The position numbers were made by a program, and so were the translations under genes. Under the pieces are notes generated by a model. The model was not told the origin of the DNA, did not search any database, and saw only the letters and a program-made list of their open reading frames with translations. Source: a virus. Taken from it: DNA of 36,961 bases. The first letter of the stretch is position 1, and each line of letters opens with the position of its first letter. The DNA is taken from IMG/VR virus record IMGVR_UViG_3300049893_001519, positions 1 to 36,961 of that record. The stretch is one strand, 5' to 3'. Of this stretch, positions 6,331-14,767 are shown piece by piece.

Positions 6331-8772
6331 TTACCATTCGTAACCATACACTGCGATATCAACACTTAATGCCGCATCGGTCGTGATATGAAGCTCGTGA
6401 TCTGCGGTCGTACAAAAAATCGGAGTAGGAGGACATACGACCGCGCCGCTTTTTACCGTCGTCGATGGCGCAAAAGATCCGGCAAAAACTAGTTGATCGG
6501 TTCCAGCGCTATAGGTGGCATCAGCATTCGCCCCGAGCCATAAAATAAGGCGTCCTGCGGTTGTACCATAGGCGCCCACCGTAAAATGCGTGATCGCTAT
6601 CTTTTTGCCCGCAGTAGGGTCCCAGATCACAGCGCCCGTTTGCTGCGTGGTATAGTTCGCCGACTTCCACACCTGCATCGCGGGATCGACATGTCCCACG
6701 AGTTGACGACCAAAAAGGTCAGTAAGAAAATTTGTGCGATCATTGTTCGCAACAGCCGTAGGTAGCGCATTTGCTGCTTTGCCGCCGACTTTAATCGGGT
6801 TTCCTGCGTCCGCAGCATCATGTGCAACATCGCCGTTTACTGATGCTGCCCCATTAGCGTCAATATTTAACCCACGCTCATTTCCCGCATTGTCTCGTAT
6901 TCTGACGTACAAATTCCGATTCGCCGACATGCGTACCGCACCCGCATCTCCCTCATCAACTGAGTCCGTGCCGGTATCGTCCACCTCGGCGCCGATCATG
7001 GCTATTTTACTAGTGGCAGGAGTAAAGGCGGCATCATCAGTGAATACGACATCATCGATCAACTGTAGCGCGGTGAGCGCGCCGCCTGATTCCTGTACCG
7101 CAAAGGTGCCCGCGTTTGTAACCGCGTGACTTCCTACCGTGACGGTATTATCGACCGACACCGAAAGTTGATTCGAAGCATTTACGTTCGCGCCACGATT
7201 GTTGCCTGCACTATCGCGAATCGACATGTGCATAGCGCGATCTGCCGTCATCCTTACCGCACCACCGTCACCCTCGTTCACTGTATCCGGTGTAGTATCA
7301 TCAAGTGTTGCACCAATCATGAGCACGCGGCCTGTGGCTGGTGTAAAGGCAGCATCATCTACTTGAGTGGCGGTGTCCGACGTTGTAAACGTTCCCGAAC
7401 CGGCATTGGCAGTTATTGTGCCTGTGACCGTAGTTGTAGGCATCGTAAGAACATCCACTTGGAGTTCTCCCGATGCATCGGTTTTTAAAATCCTCGCATT
7501 GGTACCATCCGTACCGACCGCAGCAAGCCCCTTTGTGGTAATCGCGCTACCAGTGGTTGCAACAGAATCGTCAATGAGTTGAAGTGCCGTAAGCGCAGCT
7601 CCAGACTCTTGGACCGCGAACGTTCCTGCGTTAGTTACCGCATGCGATCCAACGGTAACGGTATTACCTACATTAACATGCAGCCTTCCAGAACCATCGG
7701 TTATAAGTGGCTGATAATCGGCATCAGTTCCCGAAAGCGCGGCGGCGGTATCCTGACGTACCGACATCGCCATCACACCTACATCGCCAGTGGTATGCGC
7801 CGCATCTTCAGCTTTTCCGAGATTCGTTGCGCCGGTGCCAGGAATTATACTTGTAACATCCACGTCCCCGATATCGACGCCAGAGTTTGCGGCAAGTTTT
7901 CCAATAGCGTTTGTCCCGGCCGGTAATGCGTTAGTAATGGAAGTTACTGCCCCTACCGTTGCGATTACGCCTGTCCCGTTTGTCGGCAACTCAACACGCA
8001 GCGCACCCGTTGCGGTACCGGAGCCCGTAGTTGCGTAATCCACCGTGAGAGATCCGGCATTGTCCGTTACCGGTATTGCATCAACATGCTTTACGTAAAG
8101 CTCACCCTTGCCCGTGGAGTTAATAGCTGTATTGTCGCCGTCAGTGGTCGTTTCAGTCGCAAGGCTATCTCTACGCCGAGCGATAAGTTGGTTACCGACC
8201 GGATCTCCAGCGCTCGCAGCATCCTCGGTGTACTGAGTGCCGCCCCCAAAACTATCAACATAGGAGCCTGTCGAGGTTACGATCTGACAATACGCCGCGC
8301 CGTAATTAGTGCCACGCTGCGCTACGTTATCGCCATCCGTAGTTACCTGTGTCGCCGGCGTATCGGTGCGCACTAGGATAACCGCCGGTCCTGCCGGATT
8401 AGCGGCCGCTGCAGCATCTTCGGTATACTCAGTGCCGGAGGAACTGCCCGCAACTATATTCACAGGTAACGGTTTCGTGCTCGATACAGGGGCCAATGTA
8501 TCAGCCGCGTCCTCCCATAGTACGGCAGTCCCAGTTATCGAGGCATCCGTATCGCCTTCTGTGTACTGAGTGCCCGAACTGGAGCCAGCAATGATGTTGA
8601 CAGGTAATCCGGTTGTCCCGTCTACCTGGCTTTCAGTAGAGCCGGTGCCGATATCAAGGCGCACATGCTGAACCACGGTCCCACTATTCGCGCCTGTCAG
8701 CTCAGTGCCGCGCGGCGTAAAATCCGCATTATTCGCAAATTGAGAATTAGAAACGATCGGATTGTTCGCCAT
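6331..8772 (-). CDS. Large repeat-built virion protein
   Basis: The product is 813 residues, low in charge, dominated by Thr, Ala, Gly, Asp and Val, without a signal peptide. It is built from repeated modules. The Y-T-E-(D/G)-(A/D) motif recurs near 70, 116 and 181. A T-T-D-G-D-N motif recurs near 144 and 209. H-A-V-T-N-A-G-T-F-A-V-Q-E-S-G occurs at about 377 and 548. A ~70-residue unit opening D-D-A-A-F-T-P-A-T occurs at about 472 and 579. The last ~130 residues form a different globular domain. Such proteins occur next to portal genes in environmental phages and are thought to be virion surface or neck-fibre components. It follows the portal gene with a 1-base gap. Confidence 0.65.
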   Translation of the reverse strand: MANNPIVSNSQFANNADFTPRGTELTGANSGTVVQHVRLDIGTGSTESQVDGTTGLPVNIIAGSSSGTQYTEGDTDASITGTAVLWEDAADTLAPVSSTKPLPVNIVAGSSSGTEYTEDAAAAANPAGPAVILVRTDTPATQVTTDGDNVAQRGTNYGAAYCQIVTSTGSYVDSFGGGTQYTEDAASAGDPVGNQLIARRRDSLATETTTDGDNTAINSTGKGELYVKHVDAIPVTDNAGSLTVDYATTGSGTATGALRVELPTNGTGVIATVGAVTSITNALPAGTNAIGKLAANSGVDIGDVDVTSIIPGTGATNLGKAEDAAHTTGDVGVMAMSVRQDTAAALSGTDADYQPLITDGSGRLHVNVGNTVTVGSHAVTNAGTFAVQESGAALTALQLIDDSVATTGSAITTKGLAAVGTDGTNARILKTDASGELQVDVLTMPTTTVTGTITANAGSGTFTTSDTATQVDDAAFTPATGRVLMIGATLDDTTPDTVNEGDGGAVRMTADRAMHMSIRDSAGNNRGANVNASNQLSVSVDNTVTVGSHAVTNAGTFAVQESGGALTALQLIDDVVFTDDAAFTPATSKIAMIGAEVDDTGTDSVDEGDAGAVRMSANRNLYVRIRDNAGNERGLNIDANGAASVNGDVAHDAADAGNPIKVGGKAANALPTAVANNDRTNFLTDLFGRQLVGHVDPAMQVWKSANYTTQQTGAVIWDPTAGKKIAITHFTVGAYGTTAGRLILWLGANADATYSAGTDQLVFAGSFAPSTTVKSGAVVCPPTPIFCTTADHELHITTDAALSVDIAVYGYEW

Positions 8773-8773
8773 C

Positions 8774-11053
8774 TTACATTAACTCTTCCATCTCAAATAA
8801 GGCGTTCCCGCTCTCATCGCGCTTAATGGCACCACCGAGCTTTTTACCTTTTGGTTTCGGCTCGTCATCGATCTCTTCCACTTCAATCACCGCATTGCCC
8901 GAACTGTCGCGTGTGATCTTACCGCGGCGCCGTCGCGGCTTAGGTAGTAAAGATTTTGCCTGCTCGCTTTTTATGGCTTCTCTCGCAAGATCGGATGCGA
9001 TTTTACCAGCCGCCTTAATCTTTTCCTGCTCTGTGTCGATAAGCTCTTTCTGTAGGTCGGCTCTTATCTTCTTATCCTCTTGCTCTACCTTTATGAGATC
9101 AAGTGCACGCTCGCCTTGAATCTTCGCAACCTCAACACGCAGCCGATCGCGCTCTACGTTTAGAGTCTCAAGCTTAACAAGCAGCTCTTGCCGCTTTGTC
9201 TCATTCTCAATCATCTGCTTCTCGCGCTCGCCCTGCAACTCAGCGCCCTTGATCTGCATCTCAGCCTGTATCTGCATCTGCTTCTGTTGCGCCTCAATCT
9301 GCGCAACCTGCATCTTTACCGCCGCATCGTTAGGCGCTTGCGCCGCTTGCGCCTGTTGGCTCTGCTTCATTTGCGCTTCCTGCGCGATAGCTTTTAACGA
9401 ATCTTGGAATGTCTGCTGCATTTCCTTGCCGGTCTTATACGAGCCGACAACGTACTCCATCATCTTTAGTGCAAGCGGCACCATTGAAGGATAGTTTTCT
9501 ACAACCGGCTGCATCTGAGAAAAGAACCCGCCCGCTGAACTCATGAGCATAGTGCGGTCTTCGCGCTCTTTTGCCTCATCAAGCGCAACCATAGAATCCG
9601 ATGCAATCTCGATCTTAAATCGCCGCCTTTCATCCGAGCGCAACAACCCTAAAACTGTCTGCCACACCTGCGGCCCATTAGGACCATACGGCGCTAACAA
9701 CTCTGCAGCATTTGAAATCTCGAAAAGCTTTTCATCACTATAATGCTCGCATACGACTTCACTAGTCTTAGTAATCGCGTCACTTAGCATTTTATGGCAC
9801 TGCTTCTGCCGAAGCCGAAAGCGAAGCCCGTAGTAATTGCTTTCAAGCTTGTTAGCCGTTGCCGTCTTTTCAGCATCCGAGAATCCGCGCACAAGATCGC
9901 TCATGCCGATCTGCTCGTAAATCTTATTAAGCGCCTCATTCCGCGCCTCGATAAGCACTTGAAGCGCTTGCACCTGTGGGGCAATGTCGGTTGCTTGCAC
10001 AATCGCTGAAAGCGAGCCGCCTTTCTCTCTTAGCTCCTGCGGCCAATGCTGAATGGGTGTGAACTTAAGATCGCCCCGCATGAGCTCTTCTACTTTCGTG
10101 CCGACCGCTGCGTTATACGCAAAGTTTACGCGGATACCTTCAGCCATCGCGTGTATGCGGTGCGTTAGGCGCTCGCACTCAAGAAGCTGGTCCCGGATTA
10201 GGAAGTGATCGGAGATCGGCACCACTGAATTGGGTGTGTAGTTAAGCTTCCATTCGCTACAGGGGTAGAAGGTATCGAACCGAAGCGGAGGATCGGCTGA
10301 CTCAAATAGTTCCTTATCGCCCTTACCGCTCTGCCAATAAACTTTGCTCGATTCTTCACACCAGATTTCCCAGAATTCGGCTTTGCCGTCCATAAACGCC
10401 GATTCGCCTCGGCGCATGTCCTTCAAGTCTTCCGGCACTACATTGAATTCAACGGATTTTAGTGCTTTAGATCCGAAGCGCGCCTTGACATCGTCTTTAC
10501 TTAAGAACGCGCGTCTAGCTTTCCAACAAATCTCTTGTTCATTTCTCGCGCATGACACAAGAAAATCACGCCAGTGTACCGAGTCTAGTATTGCTTGCTC
10601 GGATAGCTTACGAACTGGCTCGCCCTCTTCGGTTTCCTCTACATCGGACTCATAGCGCACCCACAGAACGCCCTGGCCGGTGAGTAGTCCCTGATGAATT
10701 GCGGAGTACGCCGCGTTATCAAAATCAACCTCTTCGGAGATTACATACTGTGATGCGCGCTCATTCACTTGGAGCGCTAGGTTACTAAGTGAATCAGCGC
10801 CGCGCGATCGCAACTGCCCCTCAACACGCGGCGTTTCAAAGTAGTAGGCCGGAACAAACGTCTGAACTATCGACCACCAGAGATTAATGCGCCTGGTGCG
10901 GGTGCTCGTGTGCGAGTCGATACCCTCTATCGACTTTGTACCCTCGTAATTCTTTATCGAGTTTTCTGCGTTCTTCTCAAAGCCCTTAGCATCCCGGTCT
11001 GTATCAGCGCGCCGTATCTCATCAGCCCAGTATTTATTTGAGTATTTTGCCAT
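8774..11053 (-). CDS. Portal protein with long coiled-coil C-terminal barrel
   Basis: The product is 759 residues and would form the dodecameric DNA gateway of the head. The N-terminal two thirds carry portal-like features: R-R-I-N-L-W-W-S-I-V-Q-T near 55, W-V-R-Y-E-S-D near 130, the D-F-L-V-S-C-A-R-N segment, and a long helical stem region. Residues about 540-700 are almost pure Gln/Glu/Lys/Ala helix, as in the extended barrel of P22-type portals. The last 60 residues are basic, then acidic, and contain two related copies of K/R-R-D-x-S-G-N-A-x-x-E-x-E-E. It lies directly after the large terminase with an adjoining stop and start. Confidence 0.8.
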   Translation of the reverse strand: MAKYSNKYWADEIRRADTDRDAKGFEKNAENSIKNYEGTKSIEGIDSHTSTRTRRINLWWSIVQTFVPAYYFETPRVEGQLRSRGADSLSNLALQVNERASQYVISEEVDFDNAAYSAIHQGLLTGQGVLWVRYESDVEETEEGEPVRKLSEQAILDSVHWRDFLVSCARNEQEICWKARRAFLSKDDVKARFGSKALKSVEFNVVPEDLKDMRRGESAFMDGKAEFWEIWCEESSKVYWQSGKGDKELFESADPPLRFDTFYPCSEWKLNYTPNSVVPISDHFLIRDQLLECERLTHRIHAMAEGIRVNFAYNAAVGTKVEELMRGDLKFTPIQHWPQELREKGGSLSAIVQATDIAPQVQALQVLIEARNEALNKIYEQIGMSDLVRGFSDAEKTATANKLESNYYGLRFRLRQKQCHKMLSDAITKTSEVVCEHYSDEKLFEISNAAELLAPYGPNGPQVWQTVLGLLRSDERRRFKIEIASDSMVALDEAKEREDRTMLMSSAGGFFSQMQPVVENYPSMVPLALKMMEYVVGSYKTGKEMQQTFQDSLKAIAQEAQMKQSQQAQAAQAPNDAAVKMQVAQIEAQQKQMQIQAEMQIKGAELQGEREKQMIENETKRQELLVKLETLNVERDRLRVEVAKIQGERALDLIKVEQEDKKIRADLQKELIDTEQEKIKAAGKIASDLAREAIKSEQAKSLLPKPRRRRGKITRDSSGNAVIEVEEIDDEPKPKGKKLGGAIKRDESGNALFEMEELM

Positions 11054-12421
11054 TTATATGCGTGACTCGTTTGCGCGCGCTCGCTTCGCGTCGTCAATAT
11101 ACGTATGAAGATTAATTCTACCATGCCGCGCGACTTCCTGTCTGTTCGCTGCCTCCACCTGTGCGTATGGGCGGCCCATGCATAGATATCGCAGCGCATC
11201 GACCGCATGATCTTCCATCTCAGTATCCAAGTCCTCGGGGCGTTTCCTGTCGTGCTGCATAAGCGGAATCGTGCGCAGAAGATTGCGGGCTGTCTCAAAG
11301 ATATAGATCATTGGCGGGTCCGCCTGCAGTCTATTGCGGAGCTCTTGCCACCCTGCGATTCGTGCGTTATCGCCAGGGTAGAAGTGTACACCGATCTGCT
11401 CTGCTATCGAGGGACCGCCATCGTGCTTAAATATCGATGGGTCTGCAAAGCGCTGCTGCACTTCCTCTATCTCTATCGAGCGCAGAATATCGCCTATTTC
11501 ATCGTTATTACGGCCCTTTTCGTATGCTTCGCGGTAGATAACGAGCGCACCCTTTGAGTAGCTTACCTCTTGCCCTTCGTCGTTCTTGCCGGTCGAGACC
11601 GCACCCCAAACGGCACAGAAGGGTGAGTGAGAGCCCCAGTCAAAGCCGCAGTATTTGTGCCAATGGCGCGGTATCTTAAACGGCCGCACGATATGGGCAT
11701 CCGAGAACTCCGGAAAGTACCCGCCGATGACTACCGTCCAATCGCCTTCGAGCCAGGCGCGCACGAGCTCAGGGCTACCAACACCGCGAAGCCGTTGCAC
11801 ATATTCAGGATCACGCTGCAGAAGGATCTTGTTGTCATAAACACGGCTCGGGATATACATGCGCGCCATGTTCGTCACTGGATCGTCGTAAGGCACATAG
11901 CCTTTCGGATGATGGTCGATGAAATATTCTTTCACCGCTGTATGTCCCGGCCCGCCCGGATTGCCAGAGCTTCGCATGCGCTTTGTAGGTATTTCCGCGC
12001 CGCCGCTACGAAGGCAGCCTTTCATCGCAAAGTAATGCTGCAGGTCCGGCCATTGCGTTAGCTCATCATAGCCTTGCCACGGGTACGCATGGCCCTGATA
12101 CATCATGTAGTCATCAAGCCGCTCAAGGTAGCGGAACTTAAGCACCGCGCCATTTGCAAAGCGCTGCTCTTTTGCTTGCTCGTGCCATTGCGCCGCAGTG
12201 CCATAAATCTCTTTCGAACGCTTGATTAGTTCCTGCAGCTCTACATATGAGCGCCTGAATAGAATCCCTTGCCAGTGCTTGCCATAGGTGTTTACGTCCT
12301 GTGCGTAGTCAGCAAGCAGGTAATCAGATTTGCCGCCGCCGCGAGCGCCGCCGAAGAATAACTCCGGGCACCACGTTGCTGACATCGCATTAGCTTGCGG
12401 CCCTGGCTGCGCGCGCCACAT
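11054..12421 (-). CDS. terL: Terminase large subunit (packaging ATPase/nuclease)
   Basis: The product is 455 residues. The ATPase half has a Walker A loop G-A-R-G-G-G-K-S (25-32), an acidic Walker B pair D119-E120 in W-Q-G-Y-D-E-L, and the coupling motif S-G-N-P-G-G (152-157). The nuclease half has the expected acidic metal ligands: C-G-F-D-W-G (D261), A-D-P-S (D327) and E-D-H-A-V-D-A-L-R-Y (D404, D408). It pumps DNA into the procapsid through the portal and cuts it. The start codon overlaps the stop of the small-subunit gene by one base (TAATG). The length is at the short end for the family but both catalytic halves are intact. Confidence 0.95.
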   Translation of the reverse strand: MWRAQPGPQANAMSATWCPELFFGGARGGGKSDYLLADYAQDVNTYGKHWQGILFRRSYVELQELIKRSKEIYGTAAQWHEQAKEQRFANGAVLKFRYLERLDDYMMYQGHAYPWQGYDELTQWPDLQHYFAMKGCLRSGGAEIPTKRMRSSGNPGGPGHTAVKEYFIDHHPKGYVPYDDPVTNMARMYIPSRVYDNKILLQRDPEYVQRLRGVGSPELVRAWLEGDWTVVIGGYFPEFSDAHIVRPFKIPRHWHKYCGFDWGSHSPFCAVWGAVSTGKNDEGQEVSYSKGALVIYREAYEKGRNNDEIGDILRSIEIEEVQQRFADPSIFKHDGGPSIAEQIGVHFYPGDNARIAGWQELRNRLQADPPMIYIFETARNLLRTIPLMQHDRKRPEDLDTEMEDHAVDALRYLCMGRPYAQVEAANRQEVARHGRINLHTYIDDAKRARANESRI

Positions 12422-12924
12422 TAATTTACTAAACTCTCAAGCTCTTTCTTAATGCGCTCATTCCATTGCTCGCGTGTTTCTTTCGGGGGCGCATCGATAT
12501 GGATCTGTGTGAGTGAGCCGCTTACTTCGGTTTCTACACGCTCACCGTATTTCTTCGGGAACAGTTTCGACATCGTCCATTTGCGCGTGTCGATGCGCAG
12601 GCGATCACGGTTTACGGCAGTGTTGTCTGAGTGCTGAATACCTTTGTGGTCAACGTAATAATCCCGTGATTCGTTGTCGGAAATCTCAAGAATTTTGTGT
12701 TCCCATACCTCAAGCCCGTCCTCACGTGCCTGTGTGTATTTATGCAGAAACTCTACGTTTTTAGGGTTCCGCTTATAAGCACATAATGAGGTCCACCCTG
12801 GTAAATGCTTGTGCTTACTAATGCTGTATCCCGATTCGCCGCGCGCTAACCGTCTTAGTATTTCTTCAATAACTTCAGGCGTGAATTTTGTCGGTCGCCC
12901 TATTTTCTTTTTTTTCTCTTCCAT
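12421..12924 (-). CDS. terS: Terminase small subunit (Sf6-type DNA recognition)
   Basis: The product is 167 residues. It begins with a lysine run and G-R-P-T-K-F-T-P-E, followed by a helix-turn-helix (about 12-60). Next is the conserved I-L-E-I-S-D-N block, then the R-D-R-L-R-I-D-T-R-K-W-x-x-S-K-L-x-P-K-K-Y-G signature seen in Sf6-like small terminases. It recognises packaging sites and stimulates the large subunit. It is the first gene of the leftward late operon, preceded by a ~450-base gap that should hold the late promoter and possibly the packaging site. Confidence 0.9.
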   Translation of the reverse strand: MEEKKKKIGRPTKFTPEVIEEILRRLARGESGYSISKHKHLPGWTSLCAYKRNPKNVEFLHKYTQAREDGLEVWEHKILEISDNESRDYYVDHKGIQHSDNTAVNRDRLRIDTRKWTMSKLFPKKYGERVETEVSGSLTQIHIDAPPKETREQWNERIKKELESLVN

Positions 12925-13082
12925 CTAGAAAAACAGCCCGGCACCGAACCGTGACGCGATGCCGAGCTGCCGAAATATGCTATGCAACTATAAAACTATT
13001 ATTCATCTGTGGTTTTAGCTATTTGCCGCCATCCCACCCAGGGTATCATATTTAGCATCTAATCATTTATATCGTACTTGAG

Positions 13083-13112
13083 AGTATATCAGGAACGTAG
13101 GGCTGCTGTCCC
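13083..13112 (-). promoter_or_regulatory. Weak candidate leftward late promoter
   Basis: Read leftward, GGGACA (13107-13112) and TATACT (13083-13088) are separated by 18 bases, giving a good -10 and a partial -35. It would produce a leader of about 150 bases before the small terminase gene. Late promoters often need an activator, so a poor -35 is not disqualifying. The call rests only on hexamer similarity. Confidence 0.3.
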
Positions 13113-13221
13113 TTCCGTGTTGCGTTTTTGTTGCCGGTTGGGGGTCTAGGGTAGCGATAAGGATTTGCTGCGCGTATAGGTCAAATGCTGCCGCTACTAT
13201 ATGGAATTACACTCGAAATCT

Positions 13222-13263
13222 AGAAGGATTAATTAGTTGCTTGTAACACCAAATAATCCTTCT
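13222..13263. promoter_or_regulatory. 10-bp inverted repeat in the divergent region (possible operator)
   Basis: AGAAGGATTA (13222-13231) is the exact reverse complement of TAATCCTTCT (13254-13263). Two more pairs continue after a single mismatch, and GTT/AAC pair inside the 22-base spacer. No U-run follows on either strand, so a protein-binding dyad is likelier than a terminator. It lies about 115 bases upstream of the ribbon-helix-helix-like gene. Confidence 0.5.
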
Positions 13264-13335
13264 GATTTTCTCAAACCCCAATATATTTTATAATCTCAAA
13301 TATAATGTACCCTGAGTGCATTATTTAGTTGCATC

Positions 13336-13354
13336 TGTGTCACGGTTGTGTCAC
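13336..13354. repeat. Tandem TGTGTCAC pair, 11-bp spacing
   Basis: TGTGTCAC occurs at 13336-13343 and 13347-13354, one helical turn apart, 23 bases before the GTG start of the ribbon-helix-helix-like gene and downstream of two TATAAT hexamers. Ribbon-helix-helix regulators typically bind short tandem boxes at this spacing, so autoregulation is a reasonable inference. Confidence 0.45.
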
Positions 13355-13376
13355 TCTAATAATAGAAGTTAACAAC

Positions 13377-13550
13377 GTGCCAGAACCCGAATCATGGATA
13401 ACGATACGCTCAAGCCGTATCGTCATTGCGCAGCTTCAAACGCTGGTTAAGCTATTAGGCGAGAACAAAAGCCAGGTACTCAAACGCGCCATAGCCGAAA
13501 TGTATGAACGCTATGTGAAGCCCCAGGGCACGCCAGGCGGCCCCAGTTAG
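13377..13550 (+). CDS. Small ribbon-helix-helix-like DNA-binding protein
   Basis: From the GTG at 13377 the product is 57 residues. It has a short N-terminal strand (S-W-I-T-I-R-S-S-R), a first helix (I-A-Q-L-Q-T-L-V-K-L-L-G-E), the turn N-K-S, and a second helix (Q-V-L-K-R-A-I-A-E-M-Y-E-R-Y). That is the order and length of an Arc/MetJ-type ribbon-helix-helix domain, which binds DNA as a dimer through the strand. AGAAG lies 8 bases upstream. A TTG 48 bases earlier would add 16 residues and is less likely. It stands alone, facing rightward away from the late operon, so it may regulate either side of the divergent region. Confidence 0.6.
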   Translation: MPEPESWITIRSSRIVIAQLQTLVKLLGENKSQVLKRAIAEMYERYVKPQGTPGGPS

Positions 13551-13612
13551 ACATTGCCGCATGGTAGGGTAGGGGTAGCCTATAAAACGCGGCTTAACGC
13601 AGCCAGGCGGCT

Positions 13613-13831
13613 CTAATATTGATAGCAGCGTGTACTAGTTACACCCGTGCCTGGGTCGTATGTCTGACAATGTACCTGCGGCGGCATGTATACCGTCGGT
13701 ATCGGGCGCGGATATCCTGCCTGTACAGCAGCGCCGTAGGTTCGGCCCACGTCCTGCCAGAAGCCGGGCGGGGGCTTTAAGGCTTCGCAGCCAATCAGCA
13801 TCAACAGCAAGAAAAGTGCGTATTTTTTCAT
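13613..13831 (-). CDS. Small lipoprotein in the leftward regulator operon
   Basis: The product is 72 residues. AGGAGGG lies 5 bases before the ATG at 13831, which fixes the start. The N-terminus is a lipoprotein signal (K-K at 2-3, hydrophobic run, lipobox L-I-G-C with Cys15). The short mature part is Pro/Tyr-rich and ends H-C-Q-T-Y-D-P-G-T-G-V-T-S-T-R-C-Y-Q-Y. A similar Cys-Thr-Tyr ending is seen in other small phage lipoproteins, and its two Cys could form a disulfide. It is the last gene of the operon headed by the HNH/XRE regulator, overlapping its neighbour as ATGA. Surface lipoproteins in such positions often block superinfection, which is an inference here. Confidence 0.75.
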   Translation of the reverse strand: MKKYALFLLLMLIGCEALKPPPGFWQDVGRTYGAAVQAGYPRPIPTVYMPPQVHCQTYDPGTGVTSTRCYQY

Positions 13832-14070
13832 TTTGCCCTCCTGCGCTTCGCTGCTTTGAGATGTGTCCTGACCCACTCAGACCTTTTTAAAATTCGCAAG
13901 TTTTTACCCGTGAGCCTATACGCTAATAGCCGCTTCTGCTGCTCTTTCGCCTCTTCTAACAGGAACCCAGCGCACTTTCTTGCTTTTTGCTCGCTCTCCG
14001 CTTCTACGTGCACGAAATAACCCCAAACATACGGCTGGCAGACTGCGTATATGTGCAACCGTTTTTTCAT
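13828..14070 (-). CDS. Small basic protein in the regulator operon
   Basis: The product is 80 residues, strongly basic, especially at the C-terminus (H-L-K-A-A-K-R-R-R-A-K). The N-terminus is a mixed strand segment (L-H-I-Y-A-V-C-Q-P-Y-V-W-G-Y-F-V-H-V) followed by a Glu/Lys/Ala helix. Both ends overlap neighbours by ATGA, so the three leftward genes are translated as a coupled set. A nucleic-acid-binding role is possible from the charge alone; no family is recognised. Confidence 0.6.
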   Translation of the reverse strand: MKKRLHIYAVCQPYVWGYFVHVEAESEQKARKCAGFLLEEAKEQQKRLLAYRLTGKNLRILKRSEWVRTHLKAAKRRRAK

Positions 14071-14756
14071 TTTTCGGCCTTCGCATTATGCTTTACTTCG
14101 TTGTCTACCAACCGTCCCAATTCATCCCAAGATAGCCCCATTTTTTCACGAATCAAACAAAGAATTTCAAATGAGCACCCGCGCGCTTTATCCTCTAAGT
14201 AATAATAAGTCTGCGGAAGAATGCCGAGAAATCGCGCAAACTCATATTTGGTCAAACCCTTCTTAGCGCGCAGTTTCTCAAAAAATCTCATAGTTAATAA
14301 TCGCGCAGCAATAGCCGGTCCCGATCCTTTTGATGCATTCTCACCCCTTGGCAATATCTGCATGTTGTCTAATCTATAGTCGAGCCAACTGTTTATTCGG
14401 TCAATAGATAATCGTGCCATCGTATTACTACAATCTTTCGGTGGCACTGCTTTAAGCATCGTCTCAAATCCTGATTTTAACAGCCATTCCCAAAACTCAA
14501 AGAAACTAAAAGCTAAGTCTGTGCCGTAATTACGCTTCTGGGTAGCCTTAATAGAGGCATAAAGCTTCTCCGCTACCCGCTCCGGCAATAGCGGATTATC
14601 GCATCTCGAACAGATCCAAAAATTCTTTTTTGCCTTTCCCGCCTCCCGGCGTTCGACAATTCCGCTCTTCGTCATCCATTTTCGCGCACGAATGCCGCCC
14701 TTAAACGCCTCTAAGTCCTTCATTTCTTTACATTTAACGCACCGTTGTTTTTCCAT
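14067..14756 (-). CDS. Zinc-ribbon/HNH-like/XRE fusion, candidate repressor-type regulator
   Basis: The product is 229 residues with three visible parts. Cys6, Cys9, Cys49 and Cys52 make a likely zinc ribbon. Residues 117-144 (S-I-D-R-I-N-S-W-L-D-Y-R-L-D-N then G-E-N-A-S-K-G) match the D-R-I-x-x-x-x-x-Y-x-x-x-N segment of phage HNH proteins, but I see no catalytic His pair before it. Residues about 153-215 form an XRE-type helix-turn-helix (R-A-K-K-G-L-T-K-Y-E-F-A-R-F-L-G-I-L). It heads a leftward operon facing the early genes, with paired palindromes in between, the classic place of a phage repressor. It may be a nuclease-derived domain reused for DNA binding. The exact function is unproven. 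Confidence 0.7.
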   Translation of the reverse strand: MEKQRCVKCKEMKDLEAFKGGIRARKWMTKSGIVERREAGKAKKNFWICSRCDNPLLPERVAEKLYASIKATQKRNYGTDLAFSFFEFWEWLLKSGFETMLKAVPPKDCSNTMARLSIDRINSWLDYRLDNMQILPRGENASKGSGPAIAARLLTMRFFEKLRAKKGLTKYEFARFLGILPQTYYYLEDKARGCSFEILCLIREKMGLSWDELGRLVDNEVKHNAKAEK

Positions 14757-14767
14757 TTATCTTTTTC

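Larger units (their letters stand above)
12925..13376. other. Divergent control region between late and early operons
   Basis: No convincing gene lies here. It separates the first late gene (leftward) from a small ribbon-helix-helix-like gene (rightward). From left to right it holds a hairpin-prone leader (CAGC-CC-GGCA near 12932-12941 pairing with TGCC-GA-GCTG near 12961-12970), AT-rich sequence, a weak leftward promoter candidate near 13083-13112, a 10-bp dyad at 13222-13263, two TATAAT hexamers (13289 and 13301) and a tandem TGTGTCAC pair. A pac or cos signal is also plausible next to the small terminase gene, but none can be identified by eye. Confidence 0.6.

Noticed and set aside
6734-8569. 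Series of rightward open frames opposite the repeat-built virion gene
   Set aside because: They are antisense shadows of a low-complexity Ala/Thr/Gly gene, without ribosome sites or recognisable products.
13551-13612. Terminator between the convergent genes at 13550 and 13613
   Set aside because: GCCAGGCGGC is repeated directly, not inverted, and there is no stem followed by a T-run.
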